A stretch of 64,000 nucleotides of DNA from Asaia siamensis (GCF_014635085.1 NZ_BMCH01000004.1:1-64000); one strand, 5' to 3'; positions 16,227 to 26,355 are shown, numbered from the stretch's first letter. Program-made: numbers and translations. The notes: a model not told the origin generated them from the sequence alone.

Positions 16227-17261
16227 CTATTTTGCCTGCCTGGCGGCGGCGGGGGCACGATTCTCCTGTACGCTGGTAAAGCCCTGATGGGTCTCGTCGA
16301 AATGTAATCCGAGATTGGGCTGAAAAACGCGTGGCTCGCTCGGTGAAAAAAGAAACCGGCCATCAGGAAAGTCAAACAACACGACATTATGCTGAAAAAA
16401 GCTCGCGCCAAGCATGCCCTCACTGATATTTTCCAGCACGAGAAATTCTGTTGGGCCCAGTTTTTTTTCGCCCAGTTGGAAAGAACGAAACCTATGCCGT
16501 ACCCCGCGTGTGATCGCGCCGAAACGGGTGACGACACGGGGGTCGCGGGCCAGATCGTCTGTCGTGGCGCTATTGGCCCGGTCTGAGACAGGCAGCGTGT
16601 TCATACCTAGATCGGGATCGAGCGTGAGACGTATTTTCCTGCCGTCGATCTGCGCCATCACCCGGGCCCGATCATCCATCGCAAGGCTCTGGGGTGCGAG
16701 GGTGAAAAGGCCAGATGGCCCGGAACTGCATTCCGGGCTGTTTCGCCAGACCATGATCCCGAGTTTCTCATGCGGCACGTCGAGCATCAGAAGGAGCCGC
16801 CGGAAGAGAGGGCGTCCGATCAACCCGACAAGGGGGCGGCCCGAAACGCTTTGGTGTGCTTCGCCATCAAGGCGCTCGACGATGAGGTCATGCAGCGTGA
16901 TCGGACCGATCTGCAGCGTGTCCATTCTGGTTGTTTCGCTCAGGACCTGCACATTGTCCTGAGCAGTCATTGGGCGGGTTATGCCCTGATTGAACCAGAT
17001 ATCGCCCGCATTATGCACGAAGATATGCCCGAACAAGGGGCTGACATACATCGCGGCGGGGTGACCATCGATTGTCACCGGGATGATCGGTGCATCGGCG
17101 GGGCCGCCGAGGAGGGGGAGAATCGCGGCATCTGCGACACAGCGATCGGCTGTCTCTTCGGCCACGGAAAGGCGCGTCTTGTCCTGCGCTCTCACGCCAC
17201 AGGACAAGGCGAGAACGAGGGGCAGTGTCAGCAAGGCATTCAGAAGGTGTTTTCGGCTCAT
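16227..17261 (-). CDS. Secreted two-repeat retropepsin-like protein with degenerate active sites
   Basis: The 344-residue protein has a signal peptide (LLTLPLVLALSCGVRA). Two retropepsin-like repeats follow. In repeat 1 the position of the catalytic DTG reads VSP (residues 73-75, in AAMYVSPLFG) and the later strand is GLIGRPLFRRLLLMLDVP. In repeat 2 it reads DPD (215-217, in IRLTLDPDLGMNTLPV), with GMLGASFFQHNVVLFDFP. Neither repeat keeps D-T/S-G, so it is probably not an active aspartic protease in the usual way. The start at 17261 begins the signal peptide; longer starts do not. It is divergent from the porin, and DUF1868 follows downstream. Confidence 0.65.
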   Translation of the reverse strand: MSRKHLLNALLTLPLVLALSCGVRAQDKTRLSVAEETADRCVADAAILPLLGGPADAPIIPVTIDGHPAAMYVSPLFGHIFVHNAGDIWFNQGITRPMTAQDNVQVLSETTRMDTLQIGPITLHDLIVERLDGEAHQSVSGRPLVGLIGRPLFRRLLLMLDVPHEKLGIMVWRNSPECSSGPSGLFTLAPQSLAMDDRARVMAQIDGRKIRLTLDPDLGMNTLPVSDRANSATTDDLARDPRVVTRFGAITRGVRHRFRSFQLGEKKLGPTEFLVLENISEGMLGASFFQHNVVLFDFPDGRFLFSPSEPRVFQPNLGLHFDETHQGFTSVQENRAPAAARQAK

Positions 17262-17429
17262 TGTCGCGTTCCCCCGCGCGTTACCGGGCTGCGCAAGGAA
17301 GAGCGTAGCCCGGTGGAAAAGCCGTGGCAGACAGACCACTAAGTAATTCTACGCATTTATTGGGAATGATCTCAAACCGTAATGTTCTCTCGCGGTCAGA
17401 TGGCCCGTATCGGCATGGGAGAGGGCATA

Positions 17430-18644
17430 ATGACATTGGCGACGGCAAGGGCATCGAAGACGGCGCAACGCCCGATGAGGGGGCAAACGCCCCTGCGGGT
17501 GACGGCAGTTCTTTGCGGCGGACTCGCTGGACTGTTGTTGCAGGCAAGCCCGGCCCAGGCGGCAATCACGGTCAATCTCGGGCCCGAGCAGTCTTTCAGC
17601 ATGGGGGTCGGGGTGCGGGGGCAATATATGACCGCCGATCCCTCTACCCCTGATGGTGGCAGTGCTGCAGCGGCGAGTGATTTGCGCGTCTATATGGGCG
17701 GGCAGATCATTCATATGGTCAAGGCGACGCTCAATGTGGAGCGTATTCGTGACGGCAACTGGAATGTGCTCGACGGGATACTCCAGTTCGAGCCCATGAA
17801 GGCCGTCAATCTCTGGCTTGGCCGCATGCTGCCCGGCAGTGACCGCTCCAACCTCGATGGCCCCTATTTCCTGAGCACCTACGCGTTTCCCATGGTCGCG
17901 CAATATCCGGGAATGTGGTCAGGCCGTAATGATGGCGCGACCGTGTGGGGCAAGCTGGCCCATGACCGCTTTCGCTATATGGCCGGTGTTTACAAAGGCC
18001 ATAACTGGGTCGATGGCGGATCGGGCGACGGGCATAATCCGCTGTTCGCCGGGCGTATCGAATATAACTTCCTCGATCCGGAGCCTTCGCCCGCCTATTA
18101 CACCGCCAGCACCTATTACGGAAAAGTGGATATTCTGGCGATCGGGCTTGCCGGGCAATATCAGGTCAATGGTGTCGGCTCAGCCCAGCAGCGTGGTGAT
18201 TACAAGGCCTGGAATGTTGACGGTCTGTTCGAAAAGCGCATCGGCCAGAAAGCCCGTTATGGCGTCTATACGCTTGAAGCAGCCTATTATCAGTATCATA
18301 CGGACGGCGTGCGCGATATCGCGCCGGGATTCAATAATCACAAAGCTGATTACGGCAATATCGGCGGGATCAATGCAGGGACCGCCTTTCTGGTCAGCAC
18401 CGCCTATCTCATTCCCTGGCGTGTAGGCTGGGGGCGCATCCAGCCTTTGCTGCGCTATCAGCAATTTCGCTATGCGAAGGATCTGTACGGGGCTGGCAAT
18501 CCCAAGACCAGGCAATTCGATGCTGGTGCCAATTATGTAATGGACGGCCACAACCTGCGTTTCACCTTCGATTTTGCCCGCTACACGCCAGCCAGCGGGG
18601 CGCAATCAAATGCATTCCTGCTCGGCATGCAGATGCAGTATTGA
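17430..18644 (+). CDS. Outer membrane porin (beta-barrel)
   Basis: This 404-residue protein has a long signal peptide ending ASPAQA. The mature part is rich in alternating aromatic/glycine strands typical of a 16-18-strand barrel (FSMGVGVRGQYM, LRVYMGGQIIH, ARYGVYTLEAAYYQYH, NLRFTFDFARY) and ends in the aromatic MQMQY. It resembles phosphate-selective porin O/P-like proteins in layout, but specificity is unknown. ATG 17430 follows GGAGAGGG closely; upstream ATGs lack such a site. A small exported protein gene follows after 13 bp and probably shares the transcript. The 168-bp divergent spacer on the left carries the promoter. Confidence 0.75.
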   Translation: MTLATARASKTAQRPMRGQTPLRVTAVLCGGLAGLLLQASPAQAAITVNLGPEQSFSMGVGVRGQYMTADPSTPDGGSAAAASDLRVYMGGQIIHMVKATLNVERIRDGNWNVLDGILQFEPMKAVNLWLGRMLPGSDRSNLDGPYFLSTYAFPMVAQYPGMWSGRNDGATVWGKLAHDRFRYMAGVYKGHNWVDGGSGDGHNPLFAGRIEYNFLDPEPSPAYYTASTYYGKVDILAIGLAGQYQVNGVGSAQQRGDYKAWNVDGLFEKRIGQKARYGVYTLEAAYYQYHTDGVRDIAPGFNNHKADYGNIGGINAGTAFLVSTAYLIPWRVGWGRIQPLLRYQQFRYAKDLYGAGNPKTRQFDAGANYVMDGHNLRFTFDFARYTPASGAQSNAFLLGMQMQY

Positions 18645-18657
18645 GGAGACAGAGATC

Positions 18658-19101
18658 ATGATGATGCGCTCGGGTTCATTTTCACATGACCGTTTCCTGA
18701 AGCAGAAAACAGACAGGCGAAATCATGCCGAGGGGAACTGCTGGCGGTTTCTACTGGGTGCGACGGCGCTGGTTCTCGCCGGGCTGCTGTTATCCTCAGT
18801 GCCGGTCGAGGCACAGGATCTTGCCTGTGTCAGTATGCTCAAGAAGGAAGAACGGCTCATCCATCGCATCAGCCAGAGACGGCACGAGCCACGTCTGCCG
18901 CCCAATGCGCCGGGTTATCCGGGGCTGGCGGTACGTTTTGACCCGTTGCCGGGTTTCGGGATCATGCAGGGTGCGCTCTGGACTCCCGAAGGAGGGATCG
19001 AGAGCGACAGCGAGGTGAAGGAAACGCTCGATAGTCTAGAAAAGCAGCGTGTGACCCTGCACGATGCCGAGACAAGCGCGCATTGCGCGCCTGCTCACTA
19101 A
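18658..19101 (+). CDS. Small exported or membrane-anchored protein downstream of the porin
   Basis: The 147-residue product has a polar 36-residue N-terminus, then one hydrophobic segment FLLGATALVLAGLLLSSV followed by PVEAQ, a likely late signal peptide or anchor. The mature part has a short basic helix (KKEERLIHRISQRRHEPRLP) and a C-terminal helix (SEVKETLDSLEKQRVTLHDAE). I recognise no family. Three consecutive ATGs at 18658-18666 follow GAGGAGACAGAG. Its position directly behind the porin suggests an accessory role. Confidence 0.5.
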   Translation: MMMRSGSFSHDRFLKQKTDRRNHAEGNCWRFLLGATALVLAGLLLSSVPVEAQDLACVSMLKKEERLIHRISQRRHEPRLPPNAPGYPGLAVRFDPLPGFGIMQGALWTPEGGIESDSEVKETLDSLEKQRVTLHDAETSAHCAPAH

Positions 19102-19193
19102 CTCCGTCCTGATCAGACGACGCGTTCCGGGTGCGGTCATGACCGGGATGGGAGTTTCATCCCGCTTCGGTCACGAGCCGCCCCAAGGGGCTG

Positions 19194-21044
19194 TCAGGAG
19201 CGACGCGTAATCTGGCTGAGATCACGCACAGCGCCGTTGGCGGCGCTGGTTGTCAGCAGACCATAGGCGCGCAGGGCAGGGGAAACCTCGCGAACACGGT
19301 CCGGCGTCCAGGCATCGGCGCCCAGAGCCTCCATGCGCTCACGGCGCTCGGCCAGAACCGCATCGTCGACCAGAGCGCGCATCACGCGGTTCGGGATATC
19401 GATCTCGATCCGGTCACCGTCCTCGATCAGGCCGATCAGACCGCCTTCCGCAGCTTCCGGCGAGATATGCCCGATCGAGAGCCCCGAGCTGCCGCCCGAG
19501 AACCGTCCGTCGGTGATCAGCGCGCAGGTTTCCGCCAGACCCTTTGATTTGAGATAGCTGGTCGGATAGAGCATTTCCTGCATGCCCGGCCCGCCCTTGG
19601 GGCCTTCGTAGCGGATGACCACCACATCACCATCGACAATCTCGTTGGCCAGAATGCCCGAAACGGCGGCTTCCTGGCTTTCGAACACGCGCGCACGGCC
19701 CGTGAAGGTCAGAAGGCTGTCGACAACACCGGCGGTTTTTACAATGGCACCGGCTTCGGCCAGATTGCCGTAAAGCACGGCCAGACCACCATCCTGCGAG
19801 AAGGCATGGGCACGGTCGCGCAGAACGCCATTCTTGCGGTCGGTATCCAGCTCGTAATAGCGGCTCGACTGCGAGAACGCCTCGGTGGTGCGCACCCCGC
19901 CCGGGGCAGCGAGGAAGCGGGTTTTTGCCTGCTCGTCCCCTTCAAGCACGTCCCATTTCTTCAGTGCGTCCTTCATGCTCGGGGCATGAACCGTATGCGC
20001 CGTTGTATCGATCAGCCCGCAGCGATCGAGTTCGGCCAGAATGGCCGGAATGCCGCCGGCACGATGCACGTCTTCCATATGCACGTCGTTCTTCGCGGGC
20101 GCGACCTTGCACAGATTGGGCACCTTGCGTGACAGCCGGTCGATATCAGCCATGTGGAAATCAACCCCGGCCTCGCGTGCCGCCGCCAGAAGATGCAGAA
20201 CGGTATTGGTCGAGCCGCCCATGGCAATATCGAGCGTCATGGCGTTTTCGAACGCAGCCTTGGTCGCAATGCTGCGCGGCAGGGCTGTCGCATCATCCTG
20301 TTCATACCAACGGCGGGCGAGCGAAACGACCAGACGACCGGCTTCGAGGAACAGTTCGCGACGATCGGCATGCGTGGCCAGCAGGCTACCATTACCCGGC
20401 AGGGAGAGACCAAGAGCCTCGGTCAGGCAGTTCATCGAGTTTGCCGTGAACATGCCCGAGCATGAGCCGCAGGTGGGGCAGGCTGAGCGCTCGATGGCTT
20501 CGGATTCAGCATCCGAAACCTTCGGGTTGGCCGCAGCGACCATGGAGTCAACGAGATCGAGCTTGCGGTTGATGCCGGGGCCATCGAGCTTGCCGGCTTC
20601 CATCGGGCCGCCAGAGACGAACACGACCGGAATGTTCAGACGCAGCGAGGCCATGAGCATGCCGGGCGTGATCTTGTCGCAATTGCTGATGCAGACCAGC
20701 GCATCGGCGCAATGGGCATTGACCATATATTCGATGGAGTCAGCGATCAGTTCGCGTGAAGGCAGGCTGTACAGCATGCCGCCATGACCCATGGCGATAC
20801 CGTCATCCACGGCGATGGTGTTGAATTCGCGGGCAATGCCGCCAGCTTCCGCAATCGCGCCACCAACCAGCGCGCCCATGTCCTTGAGATGCACATGGCC
20901 CGGCACGAACTGCGTGAAGGAATTGGCAACCGCAATAATGGGCTTGCCGAAATCCTTGTCCGTCATGCCCGTAGCGCGCCAGAGCGCGCGGGCACCGGCC
21001 ATGTTGCGGCCGTGGGTGGTGGTGCGGGAACGATAGGCAGGCAT
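19194..21044 (-). CDS. ilvD: Dihydroxy-acid dehydratase
   Basis: IlvD converts 2,3-dihydroxy-isovalerate and 2,3-dihydroxy-3-methylvalerate to the keto acids of valine and isoleucine synthesis. At 616 residues it has the usual length. The iron-sulfur ligands are visible in [10 protein letters not shown] and [19 protein letters not shown], and [23 protein letters not shown] is the conserved C-terminal site. The N-terminus [23 protein letters not shown] is typical. It is monocistronic, divergent from the CocE hydrolase gene across 176 bp. A short GC-rich dyad (GCCCC/GGGGC) just past the stop lacks a T-run. Confidence 0.97.
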   Translation of the reverse strand: MPAYRSRTTTHGRNMAGARALWRATGMTDKDFGKPIIAVANSFTQFVPGHVHLKDMGALVGGAIAEAGGIAREFNTIAVDDGIAMGHGGMLYSLPSRELIADSIEYMVNAHCADALVCISNCDKITPGMLMASLRLNIPVVFVSGGPMEAGKLDGPGINRKLDLVDSMVAAANPKVSDAESEAIERSACPTCGSCSGMFTANSMNCLTEALGLSLPGNGSLLATHADRRELFLEAGRLVVSLARRWYEQDDATALPRSIATKAAFENAMTLDIAMGGSTNTVLHLLAAAREAGVDFHMADIDRLSRKVPNLCKVAPAKNDVHMEDVHRAGGIPAILAELDRCGLIDTTAHTVHAPSMKDALKKWDVLEGDEQAKTRFLAAPGGVRTTEAFSQSSRYYELDTDRKNGVLRDRAHAFSQDGGLAVLYGNLAEAGAIVKTAGVVDSLLTFTGRARVFESQEAAVSGILANEIVDGDVVVIRYEGPKGGPGMQEMLYPTSYLKSKGLAETCALITDGRFSGGSSGLSIGHISPEAAEGGLIGLIEDGDRIEIDIPNRVMRALVDDAVLAERRERMEALGADAWTPDRVREVSPALRAYGLLTTSAANGAVRDLSQITRRS

Positions 21045-21220
21045 GAGGCTGATCCGGAACTGCTGGAAGGGGCGGGCGTGTTGCGCATGAAATGCAATAG
21101 CAAACGACCGTTGGGCGTATTTTTATTACCCTGTGCGAAATAACGTGGCCAATCGCTTGCCGCAAGGGGAAGTCTGTTCAATCATCCCCGCATCGTGAAG
21201 TCGACCAAGGAATTGATTGC

Positions 21221-23173
21221 GTGCGTTGTGGAAATCTGACCCGATCTTTGTTGCTGATGACATCCTGCCTGCTGGGGGCTTCACAGGCTTTTGCCCAGGC
21301 ATCGAACGGCCCCGCTGTCACGCCCGATATGGTGCAGCGCGGCTCTGATATTCCGGCTCATGTGCAGATGCCGCAGACCGGCCGCGACTATATCAAGCAG
21401 GATGTCATGATCCCGATGCGCGACGGGGTAAAGCTGCATACGGTCATCGTCATTCCGAAGACGGCAAAGGATCATGAGGCGCCTATTCTGCTGACGCGCA
21501 CCCCCTATCATGCTTCTGCGCGTGCCGACCGGGTGTCTGGTGCTTCGGAAATGCGCAACCTGCTGCCCCAGGGCGACGGCGTGTTTGTCGATGGCGGCTA
21601 TATTCGCGTCTTCCAGGATGTGCGCGGCAAATATGGCTCCGAGGGCGATTATGTGATGACGCGCCCGCCGATCGGCCCGCTCAACCCGAGCAAGACCGAC
21701 GACACGACCGATGCGTGGGACACGATCGACTGGCTCATCAAGAATGTGAAGCAGAGCAACGGGCGCGTTGGCATGACCGGGTCATCCTATGAGGGATGGA
21801 CGGTCGTCATGGCGCTGCTCGACCCGCATCCGGCGCTCAAGGTTGCGGCACCGGAAAGCCCGATGGTCGATGGCTGGATGGGCGATGACTGGTATCATTA
21901 CGGCGCGTTCCGTCAGGGCAGCTTCGATTATTTTACGATGCAGATGACGCAGAAGGGTGAGGGCGATGCCATCCCCCGTCATGATGCCGATGACTATACC
22001 AATTTCCTTCAGGCAGGCTCAGCCGGTGATTTTGCGACGAAGGCAGGGCTCGACCAGTTTCCTTGGTGGCAGCGCATGAAGGCGCATCCGGCCTATGATG
22101 CGCTCTGGCAGGATCAGGCGCTCGACAAGCTGCTGGCAAAGCGCCCGCTCACTGTCCCGACGATCTGGGAGCAGGGGCTCTGGGATCAGGAAGACATGTG
22201 GGGCGCAATTCACAGCTGGATGGCGCTGCGCAAGGACCACCCCAAGGTGCCGAATATTCTCGTCATGGGGCCGTGGCGCCATAGCGGCGTCAATTATGAT
22301 GGCTCGAGCCTTGGTCCGCTGCATTTCAATGGCGATACGGCGCTCTGGTATCGTGCCAACGTCATGCGTCCTTTCTTTGACCAGTATCTCAAGCCGGGCA
22401 GCGCCAAGGTCAATTTCGACGATGCCATCATCTACAACAGCGGTGACAATCGCTGGGATCATCTGCGCGGCTGGCTCGGCAATTGCGGCGATACCTGCAT
22501 CGGTACGGGCGAGCGCCTCTATCTGAGAGAAGGCAACAGTCTGAGCTTTGAGCGCGCCAGGCCCGGCACGGACAGCTATGTGTCCGACCCGGCGCATCCG
22601 GTGCCGTTCATGACGCGCCCCTACAGCTTTGCTGATGGCGCACGCTGGAAGCCCTGGCTTGTTTCCGATCAGCGCTTTGCTGAATCTCGCCCGGATGTCC
22701 TGACCTATGAGACACCCGTTCTGGATCATCCGGTGCGCGTGTCAGGCGTGCCGACGGCCGATCTGTTTGCCGCAACAACCGGCACCGATGCGGACTGGGT
22801 CGTGAAGATTATCGATGTCTATCCGGGCATCACCGCCGACCGGCCCGAGATGGGCGGATACGAACTTTCGGTCTCGATGGATATCTTCCGTGGGCGTTAT
22901 CGTCATGACTTCGCCCGTCCGGAAGCCATCCCCGCGAACAAGGTAGAGGAATATAAATTTACCCTGCCTGCGGTGAACCATGTCTTCCGGCCCGGGCATC
23001 GCATCATGGTTCAGATCCAGTCGTCATGGTTCCCCCTTTACGACCGTAATCCCCAGACCTATGTGTCGAATATCTTCGAGGCCAAGCCCGGTGATTACAA
23101 AGCCGCGACGCAGTCGATCTCGCGCGGCGGGGCGCAGGCCAGCAGCATCTATCTTCCTGTCGTGAACCAGTAG
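21221..23173 (+). CDS. Exported CocE/NonD family hydrolase (alpha-amino acid ester hydrolase-like)
   Basis: This 650-residue alpha/beta hydrolase has a signal peptide (LLLMTSCLLGASQAFA), so it is periplasmic or secreted. The nucleophile serine lies in GMTGSSYEGW, and the N-terminal DVMIPMRDGVKLHTVIVIPK and RGKYGSEGDY are family features. The C-terminal jelly-roll carries FRPGHRIMVQIQSSWFP. Family members hydrolyse amino-acid or acyl esters and beta-lactam side chains (for example cephalexin synthesis by Acetobacter alpha-amino acid ester hydrolase); this close architecture makes that activity plausible. Start GTG 21221 follows AAGGAATT. msrA follows after 36 bp. Confidence 0.88.
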   Translation: MRCGNLTRSLLLMTSCLLGASQAFAQASNGPAVTPDMVQRGSDIPAHVQMPQTGRDYIKQDVMIPMRDGVKLHTVIVIPKTAKDHEAPILLTRTPYHASARADRVSGASEMRNLLPQGDGVFVDGGYIRVFQDVRGKYGSEGDYVMTRPPIGPLNPSKTDDTTDAWDTIDWLIKNVKQSNGRVGMTGSSYEGWTVVMALLDPHPALKVAAPESPMVDGWMGDDWYHYGAFRQGSFDYFTMQMTQKGEGDAIPRHDADDYTNFLQAGSAGDFATKAGLDQFPWWQRMKAHPAYDALWQDQALDKLLAKRPLTVPTIWEQGLWDQEDMWGAIHSWMALRKDHPKVPNILVMGPWRHSGVNYDGSSLGPLHFNGDTALWYRANVMRPFFDQYLKPGSAKVNFDDAIIYNSGDNRWDHLRGWLGNCGDTCIGTGERLYLREGNSLSFERARPGTDSYVSDPAHPVPFMTRPYSFADGARWKPWLVSDQRFAESRPDVLTYETPVLDHPVRVSGVPTADLFAATTGTDADWVVKIIDVYPGITADRPEMGGYELSVSMDIFRGRYRHDFARPEAIPANKVEEYKFTLPAVNHVFRPGHRIMVQIQSSWFPLYDRNPQTYVSNIFEAKPGDYKAATQSISRGGAQASSIYLPVVNQ

Positions 23174-23209
23174 GTTCGTCCATCATTCCCAAGACGAAGC
23201 GAGGCCCCC

Positions 23210-23755
23210 ATGAGCGAAACCCATCTTGAAAAAGCCCTTATCGGGGGCGGCTGCTTCTGGTGCACTGAAGCCATCTTCACCGGCCTGCGCGGCGTCAAAT
23301 CCGCTCAGCCGGGCTATGCGGGCGGTCGGCGCGAAAACCCGAGCTACGAGCAGGTCTGCTCGGGTGCCACCGGCCACGCCGAAGTGATCGAGGTCGTGTT
23401 CGACCCGCAGGAGATCAGCTTTGCCGATGTCCTGCGCATATTCTACACCACGCATGATCCCACGCAGCTCAACCGCCAGGGTAACGATGTCGGTACACAG
23501 TACCGCTCGGTGATCTTTGCCCTCGATCCGGCGCAGGATGCCATTGCGCGTGAGGTGACGCAGGAAATCGAGGCGTCTGGCATCTGGCCCGATCCAATCG
23601 TGACCGAGATTGCAGGCCCCGCGGTGTTCTGGGAGGCGGAGGAGAAGCATCACGACTACTTCGCCCGCAACCCCGAAACCGCTTATTGCAGCGCCGTCGT
23701 GGCACCGAAAGTGGCCAAGGCGCGCAAGATGTATCGCGACCGCCTCAAGGCCTGA
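23210..23755 (+). CDS. msrA: Peptide methionine sulfoxide reductase A
   Basis: MsrA reduces methionine-S-sulfoxide in proteins and repairs oxidative damage. The 181-residue protein has the active-site GGCFWCTEAIF near the N-terminus with the nucleophilic Cys, GVKSAQPGYAGG, and GNDVGTQYRSVIF. There is no signal peptide, so it is cytoplasmic. It lies directly behind the exported hydrolase gene and could share its transcript. The next gene (LysR) is convergent; a weak dyad GCTCTTT/AAAGAGC at 23800-23826 lies between and over the LysR stop. Confidence 0.95.
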   Translation: MSETHLEKALIGGGCFWCTEAIFTGLRGVKSAQPGYAGGRRENPSYEQVCSGATGHAEVIEVVFDPQEISFADVLRIFYTTHDPTQLNRQGNDVGTQYRSVIFALDPAQDAIAREVTQEIEASGIWPDPIVTEIAGPAVFWEAEEKHHDYFARNPETAYCSAVVAPKVAKARKMYRDRLKA

Positions 23756-23811
23756 GGCCAAGGGGCGGTTTGGCTGCGAGGCTGGACAGGTCCCCTACCG
23801 CTCTTTTCGTC

Positions 23812-24720
23812 CTAAAGGGAAAGAGCCCCGAAACCCCACTCGACATAGAGCTCGCCAAGCGCCTTCAGAAAGACCCGTATGGCTTCTGAAGGCGGTTCGG
23901 CACGCATGTTGAGCGTCACCGGGCAGGTAATGCTCTGGCGTGTCGACAGAAACTGTATCTCCGGATGGCCAATGGCACGGGCCGATACAGGGACGATGCA
24001 GAGCCCCATCCTTGCGGCGACGAGTGACAGGGCGGTCGTCATTTCCTGAACCTGGATCAGATTGGGTGGTATGACACCGTGACGCCTAAGAAGGGTCATG
24101 GTCTTCTGGGCGTAGTTCTGGCCGTCATCGCGCGGATAGAGAATAAGTGTCTCATCGGTCAGGCGGGTGAGATCGAAAGAATCGCTCTGCGATCCGGCAA
24201 AATCTGCCGGGGCTGCGAGTACGAGCCGTTCTTCTCTCAGAATGATGCTGCGTATCTCGGGTTCGTTGCTCTCGGTACGGTCGAGGCCGATATCGATACG
24301 GCCATCGATTAGCGCGGCCACCTGTTCGGCTGAATTCATCTCATGGATCGACAGCGCAATGCCTGGTGCAGCGTGACGGTAGTGCCGGATGAGATGCGGC
24401 AGACGCAGATGAAATGCCGATGCCACGATACCAAGAGAAAGACGCGGGCGACGCGTCTGGCTGAAATCCGCCATGGTCGTTTTCAGTCGCTCGTGGCTGC
24501 TGAGGATCTGGCTCGCCTGTTCGAAAAAGAGCTGACCGGCCGCTGTCAGGCTTAGTGGTCGTGAACTGCGGTCGAGAAGAGCGACGGCCAGTTCGTCTTC
24601 CAGTTCGCGTATCTGCCGGCTCAGGGGCGGCTGAGCCATGTTCAGTCGTTTCGCGGCACTGGAAAAATTGCGCTCTTCGGCGACCGTCAGGAAATAACGC
24701 AGCTTGCGAAGCTCTATCAC
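23812..24720 (-). CDS. LysR family transcriptional regulator
   Basis: The 302-residue protein has the LysR winged helix-turn-helix at 1-60 (LRKLRYFLTVAEERNFSSAAKRLN, then PPLSRQIRELEDELAVALLDR) and a substrate-binding domain after about residue 90. The GTG at 24720 begins exactly at the family start IELRKLRYFL; the upstream open frame runs through the divergent promoter and is not coding. It is divergent from the aldehyde dehydrogenase gene across 153 bp and probably regulates it, as most LysR proteins regulate their neighbour. The effector may be an aromatic or aldehyde compound; this is inferred only. Confidence 0.93.
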   Translation of the reverse strand: MIELRKLRYFLTVAEERNFSSAAKRLNMAQPPLSRQIRELEDELAVALLDRSSRPLSLTAAGQLFFEQASQILSSHERLKTTMADFSQTRRPRLSLGIVASAFHLRLPHLIRHYRHAAPGIALSIHEMNSAEQVAALIDGRIDIGLDRTESNEPEIRSIILREERLVLAAPADFAGSQSDSFDLTRLTDETLILYPRDDGQNYAQKTMTLLRRHGVIPPNLIQVQEMTTALSLVAARMGLCIVPVSARAIGHPEIQFLSTRQSITCPVTLNMRAEPPSEAIRVFLKALGELYVEWGFGALSL

Positions 24721-24797
24721 GGTTTCTTTACACCCCTGATCTGGCCTGAGGCCGGCAAGAATTCCCCGCCAAAAGGGCATTATACCTAAAAGGTTGA

Positions 24798-24820
24798 GAA
24801 AGCGACCAAACTGGTCTTTC
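24798..24820. promoter_or_regulatory. Imperfect dyad in the LysR/aldehyde dehydrogenase divergent promoter
   Basis: GAAAGCGACCA (24798-24808) and TGGTCTTTC (24812-24820) form a near-palindrome with a 2-nt bulge, midway in the 153-bp spacer. It is a candidate LysR operator. The start of the dehydrogenase gene lies 53 bp beyond, with AGGAG at 24861-24865. Confidence 0.35.
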
Positions 24821-24873
24821 CCAGAATATGGGTTTTTTCGGCATGTCTCGTGGCCAGACAAGGAGACATGGTG

Positions 24874-26355
24874 ATGAGCGTCGAGCTTGAAACAAACAAG
24901 GCACCATTCCTGGAAAGCGGTCATCTCGAAGGATGCCTCTTTACAGGAGAGTGGGCGACACGCGCCCTGACCGCCGCTGTGGTCGAGCCTGCCACGGGGG
25001 CAACTCTTGCAAAGATTGCGCTGGCAGACCCCGATCAGGTGACGCAATCCGCCAAGCGAGCCAGCAGCGCCCAGAAGCTCTGGGCTGCAACCGATCCTGT
25101 AGAGCGCGCTCTTGTGCTTGCGAAAGCGGCGGCCCTGCTTGAAAGCCATGCAGCCGAGGCAGCTCACTGGCTGGTGCGTGAGGGCGGTGGTGCCCAGCTC
25201 AAGGCAAATTTCGAAATTGCGGTGACGGTCAAGGCGCTCTGGCTGGCGGCGACCCTGCCGGAACAGGCGCAGGGGCTCGTTCTGCCAAGCGTCACGGGTC
25301 AGAGAAGCAGCGCAAGACGCAAGCCGCGCGGGCTGATCGGGATCATTTCACCGTTCAACTTCCCGCTTTATCTCGCCATGCGGGCCGTTGCGCCTGCGCT
25401 CGCCCTTGGTAATGGCGTTATTCTCAAGCCCGATCCGCGCACGGCAATCTGCGGGGGGCATGTTATTGCCCGCCTGTTCGAACTGGCCGGTCTCCCCAAA
25501 GGGCTGCTGCATGTCCTGCCAGGCGGAGGCGAAGTGGGTGAAGCGCTTTGCTGCGACCCGCATATTGCCATGATCCAGTTTACCGGTTCGACAGGGGCCG
25601 GTCGTGCAGTCGGTCAGCTGGCCGGGCGCCATCTGAAAAAGGTATCGCTCGAGCTTGGTGGCAAGAACCCGCTTATCGTGCTCGACGATGCCGATATCGA
25701 CGCCGCAGCGACCAATGTGGCCTGGGGCGCCTACCTCCATCAGGGACAGATCTGTATGGCGACAGGGCGCGTGCTCGTTCATGAGAGTATCGCTGCTCGA
25801 TTTATCGACGCGCTTGCCGCAAAGGCGCGTGCGATCAGGACCGGTAATCCCGTCTCTGAAGAGGTGTTCAACGGGCCGCTGATCAATCAGCGTCAGGCAG
25901 ACCATGTTCGCTCGATCGTTGATGACACGCTTGCCCAGGGGGCCGTTCTGGAGGCTGGCGGCAAGGGGGAAGGGCTTTTCTACCAGCCGACCGTCCTGTC
26001 AGGCGTGCGCCCCGGCATGCGCGCATTCGATGAGGAAATCTTTGGCCCGGTTGCCGTGGTGACTAGTTTCAGCACTGAGGAAGAAGCGATCACCCTGGCA
26101 AACATGACCGATTACGGTTTGTCGGCTGCCGTCTTCTCCCGGGATGTAGGACGGGCCATGCGCGTGGGCGACCAGCTTCATGCAGGGCTGCTGCATATCA
26201 ACGACCAGACCGTGGGTGACGATGTGGTCAATCCCTTCGGCGGTTTCGGGGCTTCGGGCAATGGCGCCGCGATAGGTGGTCCGGCCAATCTTGACGAATT
26301 CACGGAGTGGCAATGGGTTACGCTGCGCGACACACCGCCAGCCTATCCGATCTGA
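24874..26355 (+). CDS. Aldehyde dehydrogenase (benzaldehyde/vanillin dehydrogenase-like)
   Basis: The 493-residue NAD(P)-dependent enzyme oxidises an aldehyde to an acid. Motifs: SPFNFPLYLAMRA and the Rossmann FTGSTGAGRAVG, the general base in ELGGKNP, and the catalytic cysteine in GQICMATGR, with EEIFGPVAVV near the C-terminus. The GQICM (not GQRC) signature and the N-terminal layout fit the benzaldehyde/vanillin dehydrogenase subgroup. ATG 24874 lies 8 nt after AGGAG. The GMC oxidoreductase gene follows after 59 bp, so the two probably act in sequence: alcohol to aldehyde to acid. Confidence 0.9.
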   Translation: MSVELETNKAPFLESGHLEGCLFTGEWATRALTAAVVEPATGATLAKIALADPDQVTQSAKRASSAQKLWAATDPVERALVLAKAAALLESHAAEAAHWLVREGGGAQLKANFEIAVTVKALWLAATLPEQAQGLVLPSVTGQRSSARRKPRGLIGIISPFNFPLYLAMRAVAPALALGNGVILKPDPRTAICGGHVIARLFELAGLPKGLLHVLPGGGEVGEALCCDPHIAMIQFTGSTGAGRAVGQLAGRHLKKVSLELGGKNPLIVLDDADIDAAATNVAWGAYLHQGQICMATGRVLVHESIAARFIDALAAKARAIRTGNPVSEEVFNGPLINQRQADHVRSIVDDTLAQGAVLEAGGKGEGLFYQPTVLSGVRPGMRAFDEEIFGPVAVVTSFSTEEEAITLANMTDYGLSAAVFSRDVGRAMRVGDQLHAGLLHINDQTVGDDVVNPFGGFGASGNGAAIGGPANLDEFTEWQWVTLRDTPPAYPI

